From NCBI RefSeq assembly GCF_003054325.1, contig NZ_QBKU01000003.1, positions 1 through 64,000 on the forward strand: a stretch of 64,000 nt of DNA, written 5' to 3'. The notes below the pieces were generated by a model. The model was given only the letters and a program-made list of their open reading frames with translations, was not told the origin of the DNA and ran no database searches. The DNA comes from Sulfitobacter mediterraneus. GTDB lineage: Bacteria; Pseudomonadota; Alphaproteobacteria; Rhodobacterales; Rhodobacteraceae. The translations under genes and the position numbers were made by a program. This document shows positions 36,739 to 45,134 of this stretch, in pieces. How positions within the stretch are numbered: position 1 is the first letter of the stretch; each line of letters opens with the position of its first letter.

Positions 36739-37353
36739 TCAGAAAAGGCCAGCCTCTTTGGCAATGATCGCCGCATGCGTCCGATTCTTTGCCTCTAGCT
36801 TGCGGCAAAGGGTTTTTACGTGCAGTTTGATCGTTACTTCCTGAAGCTTGATCTCGCGCGCAATCTCTTTATTAGCAAGGCCTCGTACTAGACCCGAGAG
36901 CACCTGCATCTCGCGCGCTGAGAGCACATCCTGAAGCGGGTGTTTCTCAGTTTCGGTCTCTTTGGTCATGAAATCGACTGGTGCATATTTTTCGCCCATC
37001 GACATAAATCGCACCGCGTTTACAAGGCTCCCGGCGGCCATAGTTTTGGGCAGAAAACCCGCTGCGCCTTGATCAAGTGCTTGTTGCGCGACGGACTTGT
37101 CTGCCGCGCCAGAAATAAGGGCGACGGGTTTGGGCGAGACCAAACTGATGATTGCTTTCATACCTTCTAGTCCATTCATTCCAGGCATTTCAAAATCTAG
37201 CAAGTAGAGATCAAAGGGGTCATGGCTCTTTATGGCGCTTTTCACCCCATTGAGGTCTGCCGATTGCACCACCTTAAAGCCGTCTTCGTTTTCAAGGAAT
37301 ACAGCTATGGTCTCGCGCACGAGTTCGTGGTCATCTGCAAGTAATATCCTCAA
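36739..37353 (-). CDS. NarL/FixJ-type response regulator with LuxR HTH
   Basis: A 204-residue regulator with TTG start at 37353, supported by AAGGA seven bases upstream. Receiver domain: LLADDHELVRE, phospho-Asp53 in LYLLDFEMPGMNG, and GAAGFLPKTM. LuxR-type DNA-binding domain from about 140: VLSAREMQVLSGLVRGLANK, then EIAREIKLQEVTIKLHVK and LCRKLEAKNRTHAA. Convergent with the RTX gene (16-base gap). It is the only DNA-binding response regulator at the locus and so the best candidate for the kinase's output and for binding sites A-D. Both links are inferred. Confidence 0.9.
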   Translation of the reverse strand: MRILLADDHELVRETIAVFLENEDGFKVVQSADLNGVKSAIKSHDPFDLYLLDFEMPGMNGLEGMKAIISLVSPKPVALISGAADKSVAQQALDQGAAGFLPKTMAAGSLVNAVRFMSMGEKYAPVDFMTKETETEKHPLQDVLSAREMQVLSGLVRGLANKEIAREIKLQEVTIKLHVKTLCRKLEAKNRTHAAIIAKEAGLF

Positions 37354-38278
37354 TGTATTTCCTTTGTTTGGATCTTATAGGTAACTCTCATATCGTTTTA
37401 CTAGATTTCATAGAAGCTAAGAAATTTGTTGAAGCGATTGGAGAGGTGTCGCCTGTTCTTTCATTTAGCATTAGCCTGAGTTTTCTTCCGTTCGTGTGCG
37501 GAGTATCAGCTCCATTTGGCCGCCGAGACCAGCGAAGCCGAAGATCAATCTAGAGGACGATTATACTGCCTTATGGGCTGTTTCTGGAAATCCAGATTTG
37601 TAACAAATCATGATTGTGACAAGCAAAGCACGGTTGCCGAACTACGCTAAGCCATGGCTCCGGCCTGAATTCATCGATGGTGCATTAGGAGTATTGTGAG
37701 AACATAATGATTTTTTATCGTACATCCGCAAGTGGAACAGGATTGCTATCATATTGGTAGATAAGGTTCGTGCATTCAGAGACCAGTTTTTGGTACCAGT
37801 AGGGCGATCGGAATGAACGTCTTTCTTTAAAATAGGGATAAACAAGATCTTCGTGTGGTGTTTTATGAGGTATTTATTAATTATGGATACATCATTTATA
37901 AATATTTCAATAGCTTAACGGGAAGATATGACGGACTGAGCCTCCGCCATCATTCATTTTGTCTACGATGTTATCTGGTCGCCTTGCGCGGCGATTTTTG
38001 CGTTTGCTGATTTGGGGTTCTGTTCCCGGATCGCGCAACCTCCCCGAAAGTTATCAAAAAACACTGTCTCGCCCTGTTGGGACGGACGACCCGAGACGGG
38101 ATTGCAGGCTAATTGATCGGGTCACAACGGATCAGACGTCACTCAAAAGCCAACTCACCCAGATACCTCAAGCGATGAACACCAAAGGAAAGTTCACGTT
38201 GCCTGCGATGGCTCTGCACCGGTTGTGGCCGCCGAAGATGTCGGCGGAATATTGCGATAACACAAAGAAAGACACGAC
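37354..38278. other. About 925-base AT-rich stretch without a recognised gene
   Basis: Base composition shifts to AT-rich, most clearly around 37680-37920 (for example TTTATGAGGTATTTATTAAT). Open frames are short, lack ribosome sites and match nothing I know. It looks like non-coding or decayed horizontally acquired DNA. The response-regulator promoter must lie at its left edge. Confidence 0.4.
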
Positions 38279-38461
38279 ATGAAACGATATCTAATTCTGG
38301 CCGTTCTTGGTCTCAGTGCCTGCGAAACGCCTGCTGAAATCTCCGCGCGGGAGCAGCTTGATGCCGCTTGCCTTGCGGGAAATCTCCAGGCTTGCGCGGC
38401 AGTTCAGCAGCGCGTTGCGGCAGAAAACCTTGCTCTTGCCACAAGTTCTTTGGCGTTTTGA
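38279..38461 (+). CDS. Small lipoprotein of unknown function
   Basis: A 60-residue product with a lipoprotein signal: Lys-Arg, hydrophobic stretch LILAVLGL and lipobox LSAC with Cys at about 15. The mature part is Ala/Gln-rich and contains AACLAGNLQACAAVQ. The ribosome site (AGAAAG) is weak. Small lipoproteins of this sort are common and poorly characterised. Reality of the gene is likely but not certain. Confidence 0.55.
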   Translation: MKRYLILAVLGLSACETPAEISAREQLDAACLAGNLQACAAVQQRVAAENLALATSSLAF

Positions 38462-38746
38462 TGTGTTGAGGGATGGGGGGCAGGGCCAATCTCGATGACA
38501 CCCGAAGATGGCACTCAGTTTTGTAAGATACGGGCGGGCGCAGGAAAAACCATTTTCCTTGCGCGGCGCCGCCACCCTTTCAATGCCGCCCCTCTCACAC
38601 CCACAAGGCTGGGCAAATGTCATGCCCAATCCAAGATGCCGAAACGGCAGGGGCGCATATGGGAGCGATATGTTCGGTTGCCGATCTGCCAAAGCACTGT
38701 CATGCACAGGCACCCGATCTGCGCGCGTGCAATAAAGAGTTGTTGA
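38462..38746. other. Gap upstream of AraC-type regulator, no gene
   Basis: About 285 bases without a supported gene. AAAAACCATTTTCCTTGCGC near 38546 is the only notable local pattern. It presumably holds the promoter of the downstream regulator. Confidence 0.3.
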
Positions 38747-39913
38747 ATGACCTTCGAAAGTACTGATCTGTTTTTTAACATCGTCACGACGGGTATCTGC
38801 CTGTTTTGCGCACATCTTTTGATGCTCAGACGCCGCGATCCGGGCGTCTATTTACCACTGGCACTGCTGTTCCTGTTTCAAGGCGTTTCCACCGGCGTCG
38901 CGGTTATGACCGAGGCCTATGATCCCACTGGGGCCGGGCTTTTGTCTCGCTTCAATTTGATCACCGGCGCATTGGAAATCGCCTGTCCGTTCCTGTTCTG
39001 GATCTATGTGCGTGCCTTGACCACCGAAGGCGAGCCAGAGCGCATTGCGAACCTCCGAAACCACATTGGTCCGATCATCTTTGTGACCTTGTGTTTCTGG
39101 TCTCTGTTTTTCTTTCCAACCGAAATGTCAGAGACCCAACTGGAAGAGGATGTTCCGCAACTGGTGGTGGTTTTGCTTGTCGGCTTGGCGGTGTTGATTG
39201 CAGATATTGCCTTCAAGATCATGATCGGCACCTACGTCTATCTCACGGTGCGCCGATTGATGGCTTATCAGACCCGGCTGAAAGAGGTTTTTGCCAGCAC
39301 CGAGAACAGGGAATTGACCTGGGTTTGGGTCATCCTCGCAAGTGCCGGTTTTTACCTCTGCGTCAACTTCGCCTTCACCGGTTTGATCGGGGTCGGCGCA
39401 TTCACCGAAGACGCAGTTGGCCCGTGGATCAACACCCTGAGCAGTTTTTCACTGCTGGCGTTGTTCTGGGTGATTGGCGTCTGGGGTTTGCGGCAACGCC
39501 CCGGACTGGTCCGCATGGCGGTCGTTGAACAGCAGGTGCCGGACATGCCGCCGGTGCAGAAATACGAAAAATCCGCCCTTGATAAGGACCGCGTTGAACG
39601 GATCGCCCGCAAGATCGAAGCGGCGATGGCCAAGGATTTGCTGTACCGCGATCCGAACCTGTCGCTGTGGGATCTGGCCAAACATATCGGTGTGACCTCG
39701 CACTATGTCTCACAAACCCTCAATACCCATCTGGGCAAAAGCTTTTTTGAGCTGGTGAACGGCTGGCGGATCAAGGATGCGATCAAGCAGCTGACAACGA
39801 CGGACGCAACCATCCTCGTGATCACCTATGATGTCGGCTTTAACTCGCGCTCGGCGTTTTACAAAGCGTTCAAGCGCGAGACCGGAAAAACCCCCACTGA
39901 CCTGCGCAAATAG
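38747..39913 (+). CDS. Membrane-anchored AraC family transcriptional regulator
   Basis: A 388-residue protein. The N-terminal about 245 residues contain about seven hydrophobic helices (for example IVTTGICLFCAHLLML, FLFWIYVRAL, LVVVLLVGLAVLIADIAF). The C-terminal about 110 residues are an AraC HTH: LSLWDLAKHIGVTSHYVSQT, FELVNGWRIKDAI, YDVGFNSRSAFYKAFKRETG and KTPTDLRK. The sensor is thus in the membrane and the DNA-binding domain in the cytoplasm, as in a known class of 7TM-AraC fusions. Ligand and targets are not evident. A ribosome-like AAGAG lies upstream. Confidence 0.9.
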   Translation: MTFESTDLFFNIVTTGICLFCAHLLMLRRRDPGVYLPLALLFLFQGVSTGVAVMTEAYDPTGAGLLSRFNLITGALEIACPFLFWIYVRALTTEGEPERIANLRNHIGPIIFVTLCFWSLFFFPTEMSETQLEEDVPQLVVVLLVGLAVLIADIAFKIMIGTYVYLTVRRLMAYQTRLKEVFASTENRELTWVWVILASAGFYLCVNFAFTGLIGVGAFTEDAVGPWINTLSSFSLLALFWVIGVWGLRQRPGLVRMAVVEQQVPDMPPVQKYEKSALDKDRVERIARKIEAAMAKDLLYRDPNLSLWDLAKHIGVTSHYVSQTLNTHLGKSFFELVNGWRIKDAIKQLTTTDATILVITYDVGFNSRSAFYKAFKRETGKTPTDLRK

Positions 39914-39976
39914 GCCGGACACTTTTTCCAAAGCAGATCGGAGACCACGGCCCTGCGTTTCCGCGCGGCGGTCGGT

Positions 39977-40459
39977 TTAGTTCTTTTGGCGATAGCTTTC
40001 GTGGCAACTGCCACAGGATTTGCCAACCGCGCCGATGGCTCCGCGCAATGCATCGAGACCCGCACCGGCAGATTGCTCCATTGCGATGGCCGCCTCGGCC
40101 AGTGCCATCCCCTTTTCGGCGGCGGTGCTGCCGGGTTGCCAGATCGCGGGGAGGGCGCTGGTGGTCTCAGTGCCAAGGGCCTCGTTGTCGGACCCCTGCG
40201 GCCACATGCGCGACTGATCCATTTGCGCCAATGCTGCCAGATTGCTGGCCGCCGCACTTGCCGCCTTCGCATCATAGGCGACATCCCCCTTGGCCATGCC
40301 GCCCAGAACGCTGATGTTAAATGCATAGAGCGTCATCTGTGATTGCCGCGCTTTGACCGCCGCCATGATGGCCTTGTCCGCATGGCCATCACCCATTGCC
40401 GTTGTGGCAACAACCGCCGCGGCGACAATCCCGCCAATAGCGCAAATACTCCGTTTCAT
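39977..40459 (-). CDS. Cytochrome c' (class II c-type cytochrome)
   Basis: A 160-residue periplasmic protein. ATG 40459 fits the GGGAGG site with seven-base spacing; two ATGs upstream are too close to it or lack one. The signal peptide ends TTAMG. The single haem motif CGSCH lies eleven residues from the C-terminus (VGKSCGSCHESYRQ), the class II layout of a four-helix bundle. An early RQSQMTLYAFN segment matches the usual first helix. Cytochromes c' bind NO or act in electron transfer and are often protective. Convergent with the AraC gene and divergent from a LysR gene. Confidence 0.9.
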   Translation of the reverse strand: MKRSICAIGGIVAAAVVATTAMGDGHADKAIMAAVKARQSQMTLYAFNISVLGGMAKGDVAYDAKAASAAASNLAALAQMDQSRMWPQGSDNEALGTETTSALPAIWQPGSTAAEKGMALAEAAIAMEQSAGAGLDALRGAIGAVGKSCGSCHESYRQKN

Positions 40460-40550
40460 TCGCATTCCTCCCAAAAACATATATGCGGATCAGTCTAGCT
40501 GTGAGAATAATCAAAGGAAGTCGGAATATTTGCATAGGGTTTTCGAAATT

Positions 40551-41393
40551 ATGCACAGCTCAAACTGGGACAATCTGCGGTATGTCCTGTCCGTGATCGA
40601 GGCCGGATCCGTCAGCGCCGCCGCCCGCGATCTGGGCGTGAACCATGCAACTGTGCTCAGACGTGTCGCGGCATTCGAAGCTCAAAACGGTGGTGCCCTC
40701 TTTGACCGAAACGCAAACGGCTACCGGCTGTTGCCCGGCAAAGAGGCGTTGGTTCAGGCGGTACGGGAAGTTGAAAACGCTGTCCTGAGCGTTGAGCGGC
40801 TGATGCTGGGGGCAAATCCGCAGCTCAGCGGCGTGGTGCGCATTTCATCCACGGATACCATTTGCCAATATCTGTTGCCCGATGTTCTACAGAGCCTCAA
40901 GGCAGAAGCGCCGCAGCTTGAAATCGAATTGCTCAGCAACAACAGTCACCTCAATTTTGCAAGGATGGAGGCCGATCTGTTTGTGCGCCCCGCGATGACA
41001 CTGCCGGAAGATATGATTGCAACATCCGTGAGACCGCTTGTGTTCAGGGCCTATGCCGTCTCGCCGGAACAGGACAAATGGTTCAGGTTGCAAGGCCCAT
41101 TGGCGCGATCCGCCCCGGCAAAATGGCTGTCTACCAATGTGCAGGGCGATAGTCTGAGGTCCGGATCGGACAGTTTTGTCGTCTTGTCGCGCATGGCGCA
41201 ATCGGGCGCCGGGATCGCGATACTGCCGTCGTTCGTTGGCGAGCAGGTCACCGGGCTTGTGCATCTTGTGGACAGAATGCCCGACATCGAAGTGCCCATC
41301 TGGGTGGGTTCCCATCAGGACTTAAGGGACATTCCGCGCATTCGCGCTGTCAGGAATTGTGTGATTACCCATCTGTCAGGGTCGCAGACCTGA
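40551..41393 (+). CDS. LysR family transcriptional regulator
   Basis: A 280-residue regulator from ATG 40551. An in-frame TTG at 40530 sits better behind AAGGAAG (40514-40520) and would add seven residues, so the true start is open. HTH: LRYVLSVIEAGSVSAAARDL, then GVNHATVLRRVAAFE. The substrate-binding domain follows, with GAGIAILPSFVGEQV near the end. The effector domain is short, and the HTH form resembles the smaller Rhodobacteraceae LysR group. It diverges from cytochrome c' and may control it, or the secreted hydrolase downstream. Confidence 0.88.
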   Translation: MHSSNWDNLRYVLSVIEAGSVSAAARDLGVNHATVLRRVAAFEAQNGGALFDRNANGYRLLPGKEALVQAVREVENAVLSVERLMLGANPQLSGVVRISSTDTICQYLLPDVLQSLKAEAPQLEIELLSNNSHLNFARMEADLFVRPAMTLPEDMIATSVRPLVFRAYAVSPEQDKWFRLQGPLARSAPAKWLSTNVQGDSLRSGSDSFVVLSRMAQSGAGIAILPSFVGEQVTGLVHLVDRMPDIEVPIWVGSHQDLRDIPRIRAVRNCVITHLSGSQT

Positions 41394-41493
41394 GGCCAAC
41401 ACCCTCTCGCAAGCTGACCTTCTGGCCTGCGACCGGCCCGTCATTTAGGCAGAGCACGAGCAGCCCCAAAACCCAACATGCGAAATTCGGCTG

Positions 41494-41517
41494 TGTCCTG
41501 TTTGGCCGGACAGGACA
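41494..41517. promoter_or_regulatory. Inverted repeat upstream of the secreted serine hydrolase
   Basis: TGTCCTG (41494-41500) and CAGGACA (41511-41517) are exact inverted seven-base arms around ten bases; CTGTCC occurs again at about 41523. It may be an operator or a hairpin after the LysR gene. No T-run follows. Confidence 0.35.
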
Positions 41518-41624
41518 ATCCGCTGTCCTTCCAACTTGGAAGAGACCGTTCTTGGGGCGGGGTCCGCTAGATCAGTCCGGTCAGGCGATACAGCCCGGCG
41601 GATTTTCTACACGGAGACCACAAG

Positions 41625-43814
41625 ATGACAATGATCGATCCCAGCCCGTTTCTGGCACCTTTAGAAACGGCCATCGCAAACTTCGAAGGGCCTGCGCCAG
41701 CGGCCCTTGTGGGCGTGGCACGAGGCGGGCTCAGCGCACAGACTGCCGCCGGGGTGAAGACAGTTGGGCAGGATGCACCAGCCGAGGCCGACGCAAAATT
41801 CCACATTGCGTCACAAACCAAGATGATGACCGCAGCCGTGGTCCTTCAGCTGGCCGCTGAAGGGCGGTTCAGCCTTGATGACAAATTGTCCGATGTAATG
41901 GATGTCAGTCCGCTGGCCGGGATCGCAAATATCGAAACGGCGACGATGCATCAGTTGCTAACGCACAGTTCCGGCATTCCCGATTACGTCAGTGATTTTA
42001 TCGGCGAGGCCGGAATTCCGGCCCTTTGGATGCGCTTGTTGATGAACCCGCCTCAAAAGGTCAGCGTTGATGAAGCCATCGAATTTCTGATCGCCCAGAA
42101 CGCCCCAGCCGAATTTGAACCCGGGCAAAGCACGGAATACTGCAACACCGGATTTTTGCTGTTCCAGCTGGCGATCGAACATGTGACCGGCCAACCGCTT
42201 GCCGAGGTGTTCCAGAACCGCATTTTCGATCCGCTGGGCATGAATGACACGTCCTTTCCCGGTATTGGTCGGCCTGACGGGATCATCAGTTCCTACAACA
42301 CAATGGCTGGCCAACTGTTTGATGTGACCCATCTGCCCATTGACGATGCCGGTGATGGCGGCGTTGTCTCGACAACTGCCGACATGATCAAATTTATGCA
42401 AGCGCTCGTGGTCGACAGAACCTTGGTACCCGAAAGCCAGCTTGACGGGTTGGGACATTTCTTTGATGCGGTCGGTTTTGGGCAAGGAGACTTTGTTGGC
42501 CACAATGGCGGCACCGTGGGAACCACCAGTGTCACCGTTGTTCATATGCCGACCGGAACTGTGATTTCAGTCGCCTTGACCCATGCCGATCAAAACCAGA
42601 ACCTGTCGTCGCTGTTTGAACAGGTCAAGAACAACGTCTTGTCCGATGAAGGATGGTCCAATCCTGACATTGGCGATGGCCCGTTAGAGTTTGCGTTCAC
42701 CGCGGCGGACCTTGGCATCAGCGAAGCCCCCGGTTCGGACGCTACGCCACAGGTTCAGTTGGACATGGACGGCGTATCGCTGTTTCTGGATGGGCCGCTT
42801 GCGGAACTTGATACGGGCAATCTGACGTTTTCCGATGGGTCGATCCTTTTTGTGGCAGAGCATTCCGCGGCGCAATTTTCCGTGGCGCAGCACGCGGCAG
42901 AGGCGATGAGCGCGGACAACCAGTTGATCGGGCAAAGCGGGAACAATTTGCTGATCGGAGCTCATGGCAATGACGCGCTGAGCGGCGGTGCAGGGGATGA
43001 CTGGCTTGATGGTGCAGGGGGGCATGATGTGGCCCGCTATGACGCGGATCAGTCGCAGTTCACACTGACCATTGGCCGCGATGGCACAGTATTGATGGAC
43101 CGATCCGGCGTGTTGGGGGCAGACAAACTAATCTCGATCGAACAGCTGGATTTTGCCACTGGCAGTATCGATGTGCAGGCTTTGGAAGGGCTCGCGAATG
43201 TACCTGCCTCTGATCTCTTGGGTATCATTGAGCTCTACACCGCCTATTTCAACCGCGCCCCGGACGCGGCGGGATTGGCCTTTTGGGGGGCGGCCATGGC
43301 CAATGGAACGACGCTTGCCGATGCGGCGGCTTTGTTTATGGATCAGGACGAAACCAGAGCGGCCTATCCTGACGGATTGTCGAACGAAGCGTTTGCTGAT
43401 GCGGTTTACCAGAACGTGCTTGGCCGGATGCCGGATACGGAGGGCAAGGCGTTTTGGGTTGAGGTTTTGGATGACGCCGCCAGCGGCGTTGGACGCGATC
43501 ACTTTATCCTGGCCGTTTTGGACGGCGCAAAAGCAGCTGCACCGCCGGATGCATCTGCGGAATTTGCAGCGCAACAAATGATTGATCAGGCCTATCTGGA
43601 GCACAAGACCGACATCGGCGCCTATTTCGCCGCGACCCGGGGCATGTCAGAGCTGAGCGGCGCCAAGACGGTCATGGAGATTTTCGACGGCTCGCTGTCC
43701 AGCCTGAACGCCGCGCGCGTGGAAATTGATGCGCTTTATGAAAGCGCGGTTGCAGCTGAGGGCGGCGCGTTTCTGGTTCCCATCGTCGGGATCTTGGATG
43801 ATCCGTTCCTTTAG
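41625..43814 (+). CDS. Secreted beta-lactamase-fold serine hydrolase with RTX and DUF4214 regions
   Basis: A 729-residue protein without a signal peptide. Residues about 10-345 are a class C beta-lactamase/DD-peptidase-like domain: nucleophile Ser63 and Lys66 in IASQTKMM, Tyr173-Cys-Asn175 as the YxN motif, and HNGG (294-297) as the KTG-like motif. A linker leads to RTX-type repeats at about 435-480 (GAHGNDALSGGAGDDWLDGA). Residues about 530-700 contain DUF4214-type repeats (LYTAYFNRAPDAAGLAFWG and VYQNVLGRMPDTEGKAFW). RTX plus DUF4214 points to type I secretion and surface or matrix association. It may be an esterase or peptidase; the substrate is unknown. GGAGA precedes the start. Confidence 0.87.
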   Translation: MTMIDPSPFLAPLETAIANFEGPAPAALVGVARGGLSAQTAAGVKTVGQDAPAEADAKFHIASQTKMMTAAVVLQLAAEGRFSLDDKLSDVMDVSPLAGIANIETATMHQLLTHSSGIPDYVSDFIGEAGIPALWMRLLMNPPQKVSVDEAIEFLIAQNAPAEFEPGQSTEYCNTGFLLFQLAIEHVTGQPLAEVFQNRIFDPLGMNDTSFPGIGRPDGIISSYNTMAGQLFDVTHLPIDDAGDGGVVSTTADMIKFMQALVVDRTLVPESQLDGLGHFFDAVGFGQGDFVGHNGGTVGTTSVTVVHMPTGTVISVALTHADQNQNLSSLFEQVKNNVLSDEGWSNPDIGDGPLEFAFTAADLGISEAPGSDATPQVQLDMDGVSLFLDGPLAELDTGNLTFSDGSILFVAEHSAAQFSVAQHAAEAMSADNQLIGQSGNNLLIGAHGNDALSGGAGDDWLDGAGGHDVARYDADQSQFTLTIGRDGTVLMDRSGVLGADKLISIEQLDFATGSIDVQALEGLANVPASDLLGIIELYTAYFNRAPDAAGLAFWGAAMANGTTLADAAALFMDQDETRAAYPDGLSNEAFADAVYQNVLGRMPDTEGKAFWVEVLDDAASGVGRDHFILAVLDGAKAAAPPDASAEFAAQQMIDQAYLEHKTDIGAYFAATRGMSELSGAKTVMEIFDGSLSSLNAARVEIDALYESAVAAEGGAFLVPIVGILDDPFL

Positions 43815-44113
43815 GGCCAAACCTATTCATCCTGCACTGCGGTTTCGCCGTGGAGATTCGCAAGCTATTGAAGCTATTGAAGCTTTTGGACTTTGGCGCT
43901 TTCCACGCTGGATGAATGGGGCCCACCCATGCGCGTGGGAGTATCAATCTTTGACGTCACTCTTTGGGCTGTCAGCAAAGGACTTGTCACCATGGCACCC
44001 GGATTTCGGGAGATCTTGCGAGTGGAAATTTCCACAACCCGACTGCCCTGAGTTGTGGTAGGCTGGTGCTATTGAAAGATGTTAATTTCCCAAACCACAT
44101 AAGGATAGCGCCA
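43815..44113. other. Gap with short tandem repeat, no gene
   Basis: About 300 bases. AAGCTATTG occurs twice in tandem, followed by AAGCTTTTG, near 43862-43889. No gene is supported; a longer frame reading in from 43964 has no ribosome site. Confidence 0.35.
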
Positions 44114-44860
44114 GTGCCTTACCCAAGCAGAACCGCCGAAAGTGATCTCTATGCATATCTCGTTTCAAAATATCTCGATGAGATACGGGCGCCAAGGAAT
44201 TACATGGTTTGTGTTGTGACGGCCGCCTCTGGTCATGTCTTCGTCGCGACCTCGGGCAGTGGAGATAGCATGATCGGGACCAAAACCGTCCCTGACTTTC
44301 TGACCAAGGCCAATTGGTGGGGTGATCTGGACGAGGATAAAATGGGCAAGAAAAAGTTTCAGAAAGCCACAAGATACGCGCGTGATGTCGGTTCTGATGA
44401 TGCGGAAACAGCCGAGCGGGGGCGCGAGGCAGTGAGCCTGTTGGCGAAACACAAGCTGGCGACCGAAGCACCGGCCCGCAGTTCACCTGTCGGGTTAGGC
44501 GTGGCAAGTGCGGCAATTGCGAACAATTTGACGGCGCCGGATTATGCCTACAGCAAGCCCGGTTCCTCTGTGATCTATAACACAAGCGGAGGCCGCCGCG
44601 ACTGTGCCGAACCACGCGCGCTTGAATTGGCGGGAAACGCGGGCGGCAAGATCACCGGAATGACGACAATCTGGCATGGATCACCTGATCACAAAAACTA
44701 CCGTGGCTATGTGGACGACAGGAAGTTTGCAGATGTCACAATCAACGCGGCCAAACCCTGTGATTTCTGCGTTGCCAACGAAGCAAGGGTAATGGCCGAG
44801 GTCGCCCGTGCGACGACGCAACCTATTGGAACTTTACGGCGACGCCATTCAATTGGCTGA
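44114..44860 (+). CDS. Cytidine-deaminase-fold protein with toxin-type motifs
   Basis: A 248-residue protein from GTG 44114, supported by AAGGAT eight bases upstream. The overall sequence is unfamiliar, but two motifs fit the zinc site of the deaminase superfamily: Cys164-Ala-Glu166 (RRDCAEPRAL) and Cys216-x-x-Cys219 (KPCDFCVANE), about 50 residues apart. Cys in place of His in the first motif, with PCxxC in the second, is a pattern seen in bacterial toxin deaminases (YwqJ/SCP1.201-like groups), which target nucleic acids or nucleotides. No secretion domain and no obvious immunity gene adjoin it, so a housekeeping or antiphage role is equally open. Function not established. Confidence 0.6.
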   Translation: MPYPSRTAESDLYAYLVSKYLDEIRAPRNYMVCVVTAASGHVFVATSGSGDSMIGTKTVPDFLTKANWWGDLDEDKMGKKKFQKATRYARDVGSDDAETAERGREAVSLLAKHKLATEAPARSSPVGLGVASAAIANNLTAPDYAYSKPGSSVIYNTSGGRRDCAEPRALELAGNAGGKITGMTTIWHGSPDHKNYRGYVDDRKFADVTINAAKPCDFCVANEARVMAEVARATTQPIGTLRRRHSIG

Positions 44861-45134
44861 GGGGTGCATCGCGCAGATCGCAGCCGGCATTGGTTTGGGC
44901 GCTGAAAGGTAACTTGGGGCAGGTCGCGGACTGGGCTTCGGTCAATCTTGTAGCAGTTCAACGAAGCGTTTTGGGTATGCTCAGGCAGATAGGCCGCCTG
45001 ACGTAATTGGCTTTGTGGAGCGTAGAAGACTTGCGAAAATGGCGGCTGACCGCCCCGTTGGCGCCTTGATCAAAAACGCAGCGCCATCTGAAACACAAAC
45101 ACTAACGGATGTAGCTTGAAATCCAAAACCGACC
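44861..45134. other. Gap between convergent genes, no gene
   Basis: About 274 bases downstream of the deaminase-like gene. No open frame with a ribosome site, hence no visible immunity gene. No clear terminator. Confidence 0.35.

Noticed and set aside
37642..37845. Minus-strand 67-codon frame in the AT-rich stretch
   Set aside because: No ribosome site, odd composition and no recognisable domain.
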